DNA of 64,000 nt from Candidatus Tanganyikabacteria bacterium (GCA_016867265.1 VGJW01000002.1:146885-210884); one strand, 5' to 3'; positions 1 through 8,671 are shown, counted from the stretch's first letter. The notes: generated from the letters alone by a model not told the origin. Made by a program: numbers and translations.

Positions 1-696
1 GAAGATCCCGGCGGGCACATGCTCGATGAGGAAACTTCCGCTGGCGTCCGGTCGCGCCTTGTAGCCAGAACCGGCGACAAGAATTTCGGTTTCGGTCACG
101 AACACCGGCGCGCCGGCTCCGGCGGAGGGAGCCGGCATGGCCACGCGGCCCGTGATGCGTCCGGTCGGCAGGGCTCGCAGGACGGTCTCGCCTGACCGCA
201 GGGGCCCCGCGGGCACGTTCGCCATCCACGCCTTCACGTTGATGGCGCGCACGGCTTCGAGATTGTAGCGGCCCTCCGGTACCTCGAGCCGGAACGAGCC
301 GCTGGCATCCGTCATGGCCCGTGCGACGGCCAGTTGCAGGGTCCGGCGGCCGGCGGCATCGTTGGCAACAAGTCCGGCTGCGTTGTTGGCGATGAGGCCG
401 GCTGCGTCGTTCGCCACCAGCGAGGCCCGGCTGTCGGGGGGCAGGATGCCGACGGGCCAGGCCAATACGGGCACGCCGGCCAAGGGGTCTCCCGCAGCGT
501 CCACGACACGTCCGGGCAGGATGAAGGGACCCTGCGCGACGATCTCCGTGGTCGGGCTGCCGGAGGGCTGGACCGAGACGGCTCCGGTCGCCTTGGGCTG
601 GCCGCCGAAGCCCGTGCGACAACTCGCGAGCAAAACGCCCGCAACCAGGAGCAGCGTCGGCCGGTGCAGTGCGCAGAAACTCATTTGCGGAAACAT
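1..696 (-). CDS. Partial lipoprotein with carboxypeptidase-regulatory-like repeats
   Basis: An open frame starts at an ATG at 696 and is still open at the left edge, so only the first 232 codons are visible. Residues 1-26 form a lipoprotein signal with a hydrophobic core and the lipobox LLASC (Cys26), so the mature protein should be lipid-anchored outside the cytoplasm. Residues about 60-80 (GRVVDAAGDPLAGVPV) and 128-150 (TDASGSFRLEVPEGRYNLEA) look like carboxypeptidase-regulatory/Cna-B-like beta folds, which are common in surface proteins. Between them lies a perfect-length triple repeat of eight residues (VANDAAGL, IANNAAGL, VANDAAGR; residues 94-117). A purine-rich AAGGGGG lies 11 bases before the ATG. 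The role is unknown; a surface or adhesion protein is the likeliest guess. Confidence 0.68.
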   Translation of the reverse strand, partial: MFPQMSFCALHRPTLLLVAGVLLASCRTGFGGQPKATGAVSVQPSGSPTTEIVAQGPFILPGRVVDAAGDPLAGVPVLAWPVGILPPDSRASLVANDAAGLIANNAAGLVANDAAGRRTLQLAVARAMTDASGSFRLEVPEGRYNLEAVRAINVKAWMANVPAGPLRSGETVLRALPTGRITGRVAMPAPSAGAGAPVFVTETEILVAGSGYKARPDASGSFLIEHVPAGIF

Positions 697-851
697 ACCC
701 CGCGGCCCCCTTGCTGCTGTCGATCAAGAGTTAAGAACGGGTAAAAAAACCCTTGTGGTCTTTACTTTCCATTAAGGTTAACGGAATATTAAAGAGTTCG
801 GGTCCGCCCGGCCAATCCCCCGCAGCCTCCCGAGGACAGGTCATCCCCGCG

Positions 852-1868
852 ATGCAGTTGCATGCCGCTCCCCCGACGCTGCGCGTTCTTCGCGCTGAAA
901 CCGTGTCGCTGCCTCTCCAGCCGGTGCGTGCGCCGTGGCAGCTTTCGCTCCGGACATCGCGTCCGGAACGTTGGGTCGTGCCGATCGCGGCCATGGCGGC
1001 CGGTGCCCTCGCCACGGGCGCTGTACCCTTGTCGGGTATCGGTGCGACGCGATTGGCCTTCGGGGCCTTGCTGTGCGGTCCCCTGATCACCGGGCTGGGC
1101 AGTGTCGTCAATGCGATCTTCGATCGTGACCTCGATGCCGTGAACCATCCGGAGCGGCCCTTGCCTTCGGGTGCCCTGCCGCTCAACGTCCTTGTGGCGC
1201 AGATGGGCCTGATGGGCATGGTCATGCTTTTCTTCGCCCATCTGCTCGATCACGGGCTCGGTCTGTCCTGGGCGGGCCGGTTCGGCGTCGGCAGCACGGA
1301 TGGATCGGGCGTTTTCTACGCCACGCTTGCGACTTCGGCGCTGGTCTTCGCCATGAACGCCCCGCCGCTTTCATTGCGCCGCCAGACGTGGGCTAGCGGC
1401 CTCGTCAATGCCCTGTGCGTCGTCTTCATGCCTTGGCTGGTCGGCGTGATGCTTTTCGCCAAGCCTGCGACGGGCGTTCTCCTGCTCGGCGCAGGCTTTG
1501 CCTACGGCGCCGTCGGTCTCTTTACCCTGGGTACGCTCGGGGATGTCGACGCCCATCGCCGGGTCGGCCTCCGCACACTGGCTGCCTTGCTCGGTCCGGA
1601 GATGGGCTTGCTCATCGGTTCGATGTTGCTGCTGACCTCCCTTGTCGCCGTGGCCATCCTGCTGGGTGTCCGGCATCCTGCGCCGGCCATGGCCATCGCC
1701 GTCACGGCCTTGGCGCAGTTCACGGTCGTTTGGCGCGGGATTCGGGTCGAGCCTGGCCGGCCCGTCTGGTACGGCCTTGCGGTGGGCCTCTTCGCCGCCG
1801 CCATGCTTCTGGCGGGAGCCGTTGGCAGCATGGGGCCGAACTCGGCTCCGGGCTTTACCGTCCCTTGA
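852..1868 (+). CDS. UbiA-superfamily prenyltransferase, BchG/ChlG (chlorophyll synthase)-like
   Basis: A 338-residue integral membrane protein. The first Asp-rich motif is N87-AIF-D91-RDL-D95 followed by RPLPSG (102-107), the arrangement of the chlorophyll-synthase/geranylgeranylglyceryl-phosphate-synthase branch of UbiA. An APPLSLRRQTW segment and the later PWLVG also match BchG/ChlG spacing. In the second motif the residues aligned with the family's DxxSxxGD read TLGDVDAH, so two acidic residues are replaced, while RRVGLRTL is kept. It would transfer a polyprenyl group to an unknown acceptor at the inner membrane. I chose ATG 852 (AGGACAGG about 10 bases upstream) over a TTG 99 bases earlier. 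No other pigment gene is in the window, so the substrate cannot be named. A hairpin at 1886-1914 follows. Confidence 0.8.
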   Translation: MQLHAAPPTLRVLRAETVSLPLQPVRAPWQLSLRTSRPERWVVPIAAMAAGALATGAVPLSGIGATRLAFGALLCGPLITGLGSVVNAIFDRDLDAVNHPERPLPSGALPLNVLVAQMGLMGMVMLFFAHLLDHGLGLSWAGRFGVGSTDGSGVFYATLATSALVFAMNAPPLSLRRQTWASGLVNALCVVFMPWLVGVMLFAKPATGVLLLGAGFAYGAVGLFTLGTLGDVDAHRRVGLRTLAALLGPEMGLLIGSMLLLTSLVAVAILLGVRHPAPAMAIAVTALAQFTVVWRGIRVEPGRPVWYGLAVGLFAAAMLLAGAVGSMGPNSAPGFTVP

Positions 1869-1885
1869 GCCCGTGCTAGCCTTGA

Positions 1886-1914
1886 AAGGTCGGCACCACG
1901 GCCGTGTCGACCTT
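1886..1914 (+). terminator. Hairpin after the UbiA-like gene
   Basis: AAGGTCG-GCAC pairs with GTGT-CGACCTT around CACGGCC, 18 bases after the stop codon of the prenyltransferase gene. There is no clear T tract, so it may only be an RNA end-stabilising stem. Confidence 0.45.
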
Positions 1915-1983
1915 GGCACCTGATACCAATCTTTGCACTCCTGACCCCGTAGTCAAACTACTTGCCGAGCCTGCCGGGCCGTC

Positions 1984-2754
1984 GTGGGGGTCATTGTGTC
2001 CGAACCGCTCGTTCCTGAAAGCGGTGTTCTGGTTTATGCCACCGTTCCTGATGACGCGCGTGCAGCGGTCGTGGGGCCCAGGTCCCGTGTGCTGGGTATC
2101 GGCGCCATGGCACTCGTGCTCGGGGCACTCGCCAATCTGGCCGGACGTGCGGCAGTTGGCCCTGAAGGCCGCGACTTGCCGGTCCGAGCACCTCGGATCC
2201 GAATGGCTTCGGCCCCGTCTTCGGCGTCCGTCTCCCGCATGCCCGGCGCCCACGAGGCCGAACGTGTGCGGGCCTTCGGCTCTCGCGAGGGCAAGCGTGC
2301 GTCGTATCCCTATGCCGCGCTCATCCGTAGGGTTGCGGATGAACACGGTTTGCCGGCAAGCCTGATCGCGGGCGTCATCCAGATTGAGTCCGAATTCGAT
2401 CCCAACTGCGTCAGTCCGGTGGGAGCCGTGGGCCTGATGCAAGTCATGCCTGCCACTGCCCGGGGATTGCGACGCAAGATGGGCATGCGCCGGATCGACC
2501 TCTACGATCCCGAACAGAACGTCCGGGTGGGGACCTACTTCCTCAAGGCCTTGCTCCGCGAGTTCGGCGGCGACCTCGCGATGGCCCTCAGCTACTACAA
2601 TGCCGGTCGGCGCGGCATCATCAGCCGTGGGCGCTACCGAAACGGCCGGTATATCCGGGCGGTCATCGGTTCGTACGATCGCTACCGTCGGCCGGGCACC
2701 CGGCCGCTTCAGCCTGCGGCAGGTGTGGCTGCTCCGAACTCGAGCTCCAGGTAG
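1984..2754 (+). CDS. Membrane-anchored lytic transglycosylase (SLT domain)
   Basis: 256 residues with an N-terminal cytoplasmic stretch, one membrane segment (about 36-54) and a C-terminal SLT domain (about 110-245). The catalytic Glu is E135 in QIESEFDP, followed by the family motifs GAVGLMQVMPATA, NVRVGTYFL and ALSYYNAG. It should cleave the MurNAc-GlcNAc bond of peptidoglycan with formation of 1,6-anhydro ends on the outer face of the inner membrane. GTG 1984 gives the longest protein. A second GTG at 1996 has GGGGG five bases upstream and may be the true start. The 3' end overlaps an opposing small gene by 46 bases. Confidence 0.85.
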   Translation: MGVIVSEPLVPESGVLVYATVPDDARAAVVGPRSRVLGIGAMALVLGALANLAGRAAVGPEGRDLPVRAPRIRMASAPSSASVSRMPGAHEAERVRAFGSREGKRASYPYAALIRRVADEHGLPASLIAGVIQIESEFDPNCVSPVGAVGLMQVMPATARGLRRKMGMRRIDLYDPEQNVRVGTYFLKALLREFGGDLAMALSYYNAGRRGIISRGRYRNGRYIRAVIGSYDRYRRPGTRPLQPAAGVAAPNSSSR

Positions 2755-2855
2755 GCCATCATTCGGGCAACGGCAGCATCGCGGTCATGGGCCGTGAAGC
2801 AGCGAGACAGGGTCGTGTCATCATCCAGTTCGGCCGTAATCCAGAATTGCTGCAT
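2709..2855 (-). CDS. Small hypothetical protein, 48 residues
   Basis: An acidic-amphipathic peptide starting MQQFWITAELDDD, with codon use like neighbouring genes. It lies at the end of the minus-strand operon that begins at 7282 and overlaps the 3' end of the lytic transglycosylase gene. An ATG at 2855 is preferred over a TTG start 87 bases earlier. I do not recognise it; a short nucleic-acid- or protein-binding accessory is possible, and it could still be a chance frame. Confidence 0.45.
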   Translation of the reverse strand: MQQFWITAELDDDTTLSRCFTAHDRDAAVARMMAYLELEFGAATPAAG

Positions 2856-2938
2856 GTCGGTTTCGCCATCACGAGGGAGGATGACCGTCTTGTCGTCCCT
2901 TGGTGGCGAAGTTCGGTAACAAGTGGGTAAAGCTCCGT

Positions 2939-3778
2939 TCAACTTTCGGATAGACCCCGCCAGACCGTGAGGATGCGGGGCAGCTCCCCGGATTCGAGTG
3001 CCGACGGTGCCGGTCGTCGAAGCAAGGGGGGAGCCTCCTGAAGGCTGGCGATGATGTCGAGGGCTGGTTCTTCATAGGCGAAGTTCAGCATGACCACATG
3101 GCCCTCGGGGCCCGCGAGGCGCCGCGCGTGCGTGAAAAGAGCGTCAGGCCGATATTGGCCGAGCGATAGCCCCCAGTCGAGATGCTCTTCTTCGAACATG
3201 ATGGGCAGGAGCAGCAGCACCAGGTCCTGGGGTTGGTGGAAATCAAAGGCATCCATGGCCAGATAGCGTGTGCCCGGGCAGGTCGAGGCATGCCAGTGGG
3301 CCCAGTCCCATCGCGAATGCAGGTCTCGATAGACCCGGAACGCATCAATCTCCACGCCGGTCAGTCGAAGGTCACGCGGGCCACCTCCACGAAGGCGAAG
3401 CAGGGCATGGATGCCTCGGACGTAGTGCCAGGTCTTGGCGCCGACATCGAGCACGCGCAATGGGTTCGGGAGCACCGCGGGCAGGTGCCCGATCGCGACC
3501 TCCAGCGCGGCCATCAGGTCAAGGGCATCCCGAATCCATGCCGCTTCTGCGGACAGTCGGCCAGCGTCGAGGGCCAGTTCGTGCAGCCACGTGTCCAATG
3601 TCAGGCTGGCGCGTTCCGGATCCGAGAGTCCGCGCAGCAGCGCGCCCCTGGATACCGGCGCCACGCTACGGATGTTTCGCCGCCACGCCAGGCGTTCCCG
3701 GAACTGCCACGTCACCCGGTTGGCGGCGCTCCAGATGGAGGCAAGCGGGGTGGGCCGGCCTCCGCCGACCATGGTCAT
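2939..3778 (-). CDS. SAM-dependent methyltransferase-like protein
   Basis: 279 residues. The middle has features of a class I methyltransferase fold: RVLDVGAKTWHYV (motif I position), then LTGVEIDAFRVY (acidic residue after strand 2), a DAFDF segment, and the hydrophobic strand DLVLLLLPIMFEE. The glycine-rich loop is reduced to DVGAKTWH, so SAM binding is plausible but not certain. ATG 3778 follows the stop codon of the upstream gene by one base and has AGGA six bases upstream. It is the distal large gene of the operon with the 104-residue protein and the AAA/TPR protein. The substrate is unknown. Confidence 0.62.
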   Translation of the reverse strand: MTMVGGGRPTPLASIWSAANRVTWQFRERLAWRRNIRSVAPVSRGALLRGLSDPERASLTLDTWLHELALDAGRLSAEAAWIRDALDLMAALEVAIGHLPAVLPNPLRVLDVGAKTWHYVRGIHALLRLRGGGPRDLRLTGVEIDAFRVYRDLHSRWDWAHWHASTCPGTRYLAMDAFDFHQPQDLVLLLLPIMFEEEHLDWGLSLGQYRPDALFTHARRLAGPEGHVVMLNFAYEEPALDIIASLQEAPPLLRRPAPSALESGELPRILTVWRGLSES

Positions 3779-3779
3779 G

Positions 3780-4094
3780 TCAGGTCCTGAAGAAGCCACG
3801 GGGGCCCGAAGCTACGCCCGCGTCTCCGAAGGCCTGTTCCACCTTGTGGTACAGGCGATCCACCGGACGAAGATCCAGGAAGACCACCTTGGCCCCTAAG
3901 AGGTGGCGTACGGTGTAGACCACCGCCTCGAGGGGGACGGGATAAGGCCGCGGTGAACGTCCAAGGAATTTGCGGATGACGGTTTCCGGGCAGACCGCCG
4001 GGTCTGCGGCAAGAACCGCGAAATGGCGCCACTCGGTTTCGTCCGGCTCGATTTCGGCCAGAGCTTGGCGAATCAGTCGTTCCCGATCGTCCAT
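3780..4094 (-). CDS. Hypothetical protein, 104 residues
   Basis: A soluble small protein beginning MDDRERLIRQALAEI. It overlaps the end of the AAA/TPR gene by 22 bases and abuts the methyltransferase-like gene, so it is clearly in the operon. The segment PYPVPLEAVVYTVRHLLGAK could pack against a nucleotide- or protein-binding partner. No family was recognised. Confidence 0.7.
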   Translation of the reverse strand: MDDRERLIRQALAEIEPDETEWRHFAVLAADPAVCPETVIRKFLGRSPRPYPVPLEAVVYTVRHLLGAKVVFLDLRPVDRLYHKVEQAFGDAGVASGPRGFFRT

Positions 4095-7000
4095 GCCGGC
4101 ATGCTAGCATCCCACGCGTCGAACGGCTCGGGGCCATCCTCGACCACGCTGCTCAACTCGCTCCGCAGCATGGTCCAGTAGGGCTCGAGCGTCATCGGCA
4201 GGCGAACCTGACTGGCCCGGACGGAAAGGTCCTCGGGCAGGAAGGGCAGCGGGCTGCCGAGTGTCTGGAGGCTGATGCCGTAGACGATGTCGAACCAGAG
4301 GGACCAGACAGGGTGCGCAGGAGTCGGCAGCACCGTTCGTGCCTCTCTAAGGTGACGCACGGCGGTCTCGTAGTCGCCGGCCACGAAGGCGACGTGACCT
4401 GCTGCGCCCTGCGCCAGAGCCCGGGCCAGCGTCGTTGAGCCCTCGGCCGCCGTTGCTTGCTGCAGGGCGTGGCGCACGGCCAGGCGCGCACCTGCCATGT
4501 CGTCCGACTCGGACTTGTTGATGGCCTGGATGGCGTGCAGGACGGCAAGGTCATCCGGTCGTCCCTCGAAGGGGCCCTCCAAGTGGATCCGCACGAGGTC
4601 CCGCATGCCGGCAAAGAGCCATGCGCTGCCCAGCAGCAGGTGTTCCTTGCCCAGGCGTCCGGCTCCGGCGGCCTGTAGCCAATCATCGTCGAGTTCGAGC
4701 ACGGTGGGCGTATCGCCCTCCTCGAGGGCGAAGTTCGCCAGCATCAGGGCCAGTTCCCGGGCGACGGTCGTATCTCGTGCCGATTGCATGGCTTGCCTGA
4801 GGCTGCGCTGGGCCTGGGTGGCATTGCCCGAGGCTCGGTGTGCCCATGCAATGAGTTGAAAGGCCTCGGCCATGGCGTCGCTTTCCCGGTGGGCCTCGTA
4901 CAGGTCAAGGGCCGCCCGACCTGCCGCCAGGGCTTCCGCATGCCGTCCCGCGCGCAACTGCAATTTGCCTTCCAGCACGAGCATATCCCCGGCATCCTTC
5001 TGCTGGCTGTCCGGAGGAATCAGGCTCCGAACCCGCTTGCAGGCCGATTCGGCGATATCCCAGCGTTCCTGACGGGTGGCCAGCAGTCCCAACTCGATCA
5101 GGAACCGGATCTGGTTGCCTGCCTCGCCCAGCAATTCGGCGACGGCGAGGCCTTCCTCCGCAAACGCGAGGGCTTGGTCGAAGTCGCCGCGCATGCCGGC
5201 TATTCGGGCCAATTGCGTGCGGGCCTCGTGCCGCTTGGTGATGGGAGCCATGTCGTGCAAGGTCTGCCACAGACGTTCCGCCTCGGCCACGCTGCCGACC
5301 TGCAACTCGAGCGACGCGACGTCTTGGGTCGCACGCTCCAGGTCTTCCGGCGCTGTCTCCGGCAGGGTCTTGGCCAAGCGAAGGATCTGGTGGGCCCTGC
5401 GCAGGGCCTCCCCGGGTTCCTGGCGGTCGGTGGCCAACGCCATCGCCTTCTGGGCCCAGCTGGCAGCCTCGTCCAGGGCCCCGCCCTCTTCGAGCAAGTC
5501 CGCGATCCGACCGTCCAGTTCCTCCATTTGTTCCTGCTGCCGGGTCATCAGGCGATTGGCCAATTGGCGCCGCACCGTCTGTCTCTGGTCCTCCGACATC
5601 GAGGCGGCGGTCAGGGTTCTCAGGGCTTCCTGCCTGAAGCAGACTTCGTGGCCTTCCACGGCAAGGAGGCCGGCATCGACAAGCGTTTGCAGGATCTCGG
5701 GCAGGACTTCGCGGCCGACGAGATCCCCCAGGTCGTCCCACGCAAATCGGGAACCGATGACGGCTGCCGTGGCCAAGGTTTGCCGTGCCGCAGGGGGAAG
5801 GCGCGCCTCCTTGGCGCGCAGCAGGGCGGAGAGGCTCTCGGGGACGAGGGTCTCCCCGGGCGCCCGCTCGCGAGCACGCCAGCCCTCCGGACCATAGGTC
5901 ACCGTGCCGGTCGCCAGCAGGTCGAAAGCCAGTTCGCGCAGGAATAGGGGATTGCCGCCCGCGTGGCGTACCCCTTCGCGCAGGACGGGCAGGATCTCGG
6001 CTGGCCACGTCTCCTGGCCCTGATCAAGCCCCAGGGCACTGGCGAGGCAACTCAAGGATTCGGCCTCCGGAAGTGGTTGCAGGTTGGTGACCGTGAGGTC
6101 GAGGCCCGTTTCCGGCAGGATGAAACGCTGCGTGCTGGTCAGGATGATCCAGAGCCGATGGCCGGATGAGGGCGTCGCCTGCAGGAACTGTTGCCACCAG
6201 CTCCACGAGAGGGCATCCGTCCACTCGAGGTTGTCCACGGCAAGCAGCAGGGGACGATGCCGCGTTGCTTCCCAGAGGAATCGCGTCAGATGTGGCAGGA
6301 CCTGCTGGACCTGCTCCGGGGAAGGACTTTCCAACTGGGCCAGGTTCCGGAGGATGGGCCAGAGGAATTCGGCGTGGGCATCAGGCCACTGTTTCCCGAA
6401 GGCCGCCGCCGATGGCCATGGGCTACCGGTGTCGGGGGCGGCCAGAATCTGGTGGATCAGGTCCCGGACGAGCCCGTAATTGCGGTCGGGGGAGAGGCTG
6501 TGAACCCGGATCAGGATCAGACGTGACAGGGCCTCGCGGTTCGTCTGTGCTTGTGCCTCCACGACAAGCCGCGATTTGCCCGAGCCCTCCGGGCCCGTGA
6601 CGATCCACAGTTGGGGGTGTCCTGCAATGCAAGCCGTCACCATCCCCTCGATTTTCCGGCGCTCGGCCTGTCGTCCGTGCAGCGTGGCGACACGGTCCGG
6701 ATCGAGGCGACGCTGGCCGGGCTCCAGCCAGTGGATATCCCCGGCGTCGTCCTGCCGGGTATCGAAGTTCGCCTCGACCAACCGGGCCGTGCGGGCCGGC
6801 ATGCCGATGCGGCCGTCCAGGACACGGTCCAGCGCGAGCAAGGCTTCCCGGCCGAGCGGGGTGTCGGCAATGGATGTGCTGACCCGCGGCAGGCTGCCGT
6901 TGACGAGATAGGCCTTGGGCTCGCCGATTTCGCAGCGTGATTTGCGCGCCATCAGGTCCAACGCCGCGGCAGCTGCCCGTCGCAGGTCATCTTCCCGGGG

Positions 7001-7282
7001 ATGAGGACGCCCGAACGAGGCCAGGATGCGCCCATCCAGCGAGGCTTCCATCGTTCCGCCCCAGAGGCCCAGGACGTGTGCTGCCTCGTGGATGCTGAAG
7101 GCGTCGGGCCAGTAGACGGCGAGCAGGGTTAGCGGGCTCTGGTCCGCGGCACGGCGGGCGTGTTGGCCCGAGGTTGCCAACTTCCGGCCGCAATGCCCGC
7201 AGAAGGCAGCGGTCGGGACATGGGGCGTCTGGCAGCCCGGGCAGACCATGCCCTGATCTTGCCCCGTTCGCATGGCTTTCAC
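4073..7282 (-). CDS. Zinc-ribbon, degenerate cyclase-like, AAA ATPase and TPR protein
   Basis: 1069 residues in a familiar modular order. A zinc ribbon has C14, C17, C28 and C31 (CPGC...CGHC). Residues about 48-200 resemble a class III nucleotide cyclase remnant (SLDGRILASFGRP), but the metal-binding Asp positions are not conserved, so cyclase activity is unlikely. An STAND/AAA-type ATPase follows, with Walker A GPEGSGKS (230-237) and Walker B LLLAVDNLEW (about 354-363). The C-terminal 450 residues are helical repeats of TPR type. Such proteins are signalling hubs that assemble through their repeats when nucleotide is bound. The start is GTG 7282; ATGs at 7273 and 7249 are alternatives. It heads the operon with two small downstream genes, and its ligand is unknown. 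Confidence 0.8.
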   Translation of the reverse strand: MKAMRTGQDQGMVCPGCQTPHVPTAAFCGHCGRKLATSGQHARRAADQSPLTLLAVYWPDAFSIHEAAHVLGLWGGTMEASLDGRILASFGRPHPREDDLRRAAAAALDLMARKSRCEIGEPKAYLVNGSLPRVSTSIADTPLGREALLALDRVLDGRIGMPARTARLVEANFDTRQDDAGDIHWLEPGQRRLDPDRVATLHGRQAERRKIEGMVTACIAGHPQLWIVTGPEGSGKSRLVVEAQAQTNREALSRLILIRVHSLSPDRNYGLVRDLIHQILAAPDTGSPWPSAAAFGKQWPDAHAEFLWPILRNLAQLESPSPEQVQQVLPHLTRFLWEATRHRPLLLAVDNLEWTDALSWSWWQQFLQATPSSGHRLWIILTSTQRFILPETGLDLTVTNLQPLPEAESLSCLASALGLDQGQETWPAEILPVLREGVRHAGGNPLFLRELAFDLLATGTVTYGPEGWRARERAPGETLVPESLSALLRAKEARLPPAARQTLATAAVIGSRFAWDDLGDLVGREVLPEILQTLVDAGLLAVEGHEVCFRQEALRTLTAASMSEDQRQTVRRQLANRLMTRQQEQMEELDGRIADLLEEGGALDEAASWAQKAMALATDRQEPGEALRRAHQILRLAKTLPETAPEDLERATQDVASLELQVGSVAEAERLWQTLHDMAPITKRHEARTQLARIAGMRGDFDQALAFAEEGLAVAELLGEAGNQIRFLIELGLLATRQERWDIAESACKRVRSLIPPDSQQKDAGDMLVLEGKLQLRAGRHAEALAAGRAALDLYEAHRESDAMAEAFQLIAWAHRASGNATQAQRSLRQAMQSARDTTVARELALMLANFALEEGDTPTVLELDDDWLQAAGAGRLGKEHLLLGSAWLFAGMRDLVRIHLEGPFEGRPDDLAVLHAIQAINKSESDDMAGARLAVRHALQQATAAEGSTTLARALAQGAAGHVAFVAGDYETAVRHLREARTVLPTPAHPVWSLWFDIVYGISLQTLGSPLPFLPEDLSVRASQVRLPMTLEPYWTMLRSELSSVVEDGPEPFDAWDASMPAWTIGND

Positions 7283-7306
7283 ACGCGAGTCGGGCCTCAG
7301 CGGGGC

Positions 7307-7335
7307 TTGAAGAAGCAGTTAAGATGGGGTAAAGT
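7307..7335 (+). promoter_or_regulatory. Promoter of the 7342 lipoprotein gene
   Basis: TTGAAG (7307-7312), 17 bases, TAAAGT (7330-7335). Only six bases separate the -10 element from the ATG at 7342, and there is no Shine-Dalgarno sequence, so the transcript is probably leaderless. Confidence 0.55.
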
Positions 7336-7341
7336 CAACCT

Positions 7342-8226
7342 ATGCGCTGGATGTTTCCTGCCATGGTCTGCTGCGGTGTCGCGGTCGGCTGCGGCCGTGC
7401 GTCCGTCTCGCCAGTGGCGGAACCTGCCGCGGTGTTTGGCGAGGGGGGCGCCTCCGGGCCCGTCTTGCCGCTCGAGTTGGCCGTGACCGTGTCCTCGTCC
7501 CCGCAGGCCGCCGTTCCTGCTGCAGGGAGCGGCGTGCTGCCGGCCTTCCATACGGCCGTTCCCGATCCTGTCCTGGATCTGTATCGCACCCTGCGCCGCG
7601 AGGAAGCGGGTGGGCTCATCCGGTTTCCGGAGGAAGCGGCTGGAGACGAGCCGGATCGCCGGGTGCAAGTGAGACCCGCGCAAAGCCAGGTACGTGCCAC
7701 GGCTGTTGCTCGGGCGTGGCATCGGGATGCGCGCCAGGTCTACGTGGCCTGGGGTTTCAAGGGCCTCAAGTCCCTGTCCGAAGTCCAGCACGTGCATTAT
7801 TCGCCGGCCGTGCGTCGCAGCTTGGTCCAAGCCTTCAAGTTGCAGCCTTGGACCAGTCGCAACCACGAGGAGATAAGCCGGCGGATGGACCGCGGGTCCC
7901 CCTTTCTCCAAGGCGTGCAGGATGACTTCGGTATCGATGCCCACGAGGCCTATACCATCGCGCGCCGCGCCGGCTACACCGGCGAGGGTGTCACGCGAGC
8001 CGCGGTGCTGATTCGGCCGCTTGTCATCGGCCCGGTCTGGGCGTTCCTGGATGGCTTGGATACGCAGATGACCGTCATCGCCGTCGACGCCATCAGTGGT
8101 GAGGTGATCCGCGCCGGACTCAAGCTCGCAGTCATCCGCTACATCGTCGAGCCTGTGCCCGAGGAGCCCCCCATCATCCTGCCGTCGCCGGCTCCTCCAC
8201 CCGAAAATCCGGGCGACGACAGCTGA
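7342..8226 (+). CDS. Hypothetical lipoprotein with PepSY-like C-terminal region
   Basis: 294 residues. The signal MRWMFPAMVCCGVAVGC ends in a lipobox (GVAVGC, Cys17). A long middle part has no recognised fold. The segment QMTVIAVDAISGEVIRAG near residues 250-270 resembles the last strand and turn of PepSY-type domains. The tail is rich in Pro and Glu. It should sit in the envelope. It is divergent from the AAA/TPR gene and convergent with rplT, from which a strong hairpin separates it. Function unknown. Confidence 0.75.
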   Translation: MRWMFPAMVCCGVAVGCGRASVSPVAEPAAVFGEGGASGPVLPLELAVTVSSSPQAAVPAAGSGVLPAFHTAVPDPVLDLYRTLRREEAGGLIRFPEEAAGDEPDRRVQVRPAQSQVRATAVARAWHRDARQVYVAWGFKGLKSLSEVQHVHYSPAVRRSLVQAFKLQPWTSRNHEEISRRMDRGSPFLQGVQDDFGIDAHEAYTIARRAGYTGEGVTRAAVLIRPLVIGPVWAFLDGLDTQMTVIAVDAISGEVIRAGLKLAVIRYIVEPVPEEPPIILPSPAPPPENPGDDS

Positions 8227-8242
8227 TTGCGCGCGGCCTGCT

Positions 8243-8284
8243 CAAGACGACGCCCCCCTGCACCGCGTGCAGAGGGGCGTCTTG
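8243..8284. terminator. Bidirectional hairpin between lipoprotein gene and rplT
   Basis: CAAGACG...CCCC pairs with GGGGCGTCTTG around a CTGCACCGCGTGCAG inner stem. It lies between two convergent genes and can serve both strands. Confidence 0.75.
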
Positions 8285-8299
8285 CCTGTCCGGCGTTTG

Positions 8300-8671
8300 T
8301 CAGGCGGTCTTGAGCGCCGCGGCACGTGCCTCGCGGGCCCGATTGGCCAAGGTCGTGAAGGCCCCGGCGTCGTTGAGCGCCAGGTCCGCCAGCATCTTGC
8401 GGTTGACCGTGATTTCGGCCAGCTTGAGGCCGTGAATCATCTGGCTGTAGCTGAGGCCGTTGATGCGGGCAGCAGCATTGATGCGTTGGATCCAGAGGCT
8501 GCGGAAGTCGCTCTTGCGCTCCCGGCGATGCCGGTACATGTACCGCAGCGCCTTCATCATCGCCTGGTTGGCCGTGCGGAACAGCTTGCTCGTGCCGGCG
8601 CGGTGGCCGCGGACCAGCTTCAGGACCTTCTTGTGCTTGCGACGGTTGGCATTGCCACGCTTGACGCGCAT
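8300..8671 (-). CDS. rplT: 50S ribosomal protein L20
   Basis: 123 residues, the usual length. The very basic N-terminus [20 protein letters not shown] and the conserved [17 protein letters not shown] are diagnostic. L20 is an early-assembly protein that binds 23S rRNA, and in many bacteria it also represses its own infC-rpmI-rplT operon. It is the last gene of that operon here, 44 bases after rpmI. The leader upstream of infC has a hairpin that could be the target of this feedback. Confidence 0.98.
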   Translation of the reverse strand: MRVKRGNANRRKHKKVLKLVRGHRAGTSKLFRTANQAMMKALRYMYRHRRERKSDFRSLWIQRINAAARINGLSYSQMIHGLKLAEITVNRKMLADLALNDAGAFTTLANRAREARAAALKTA

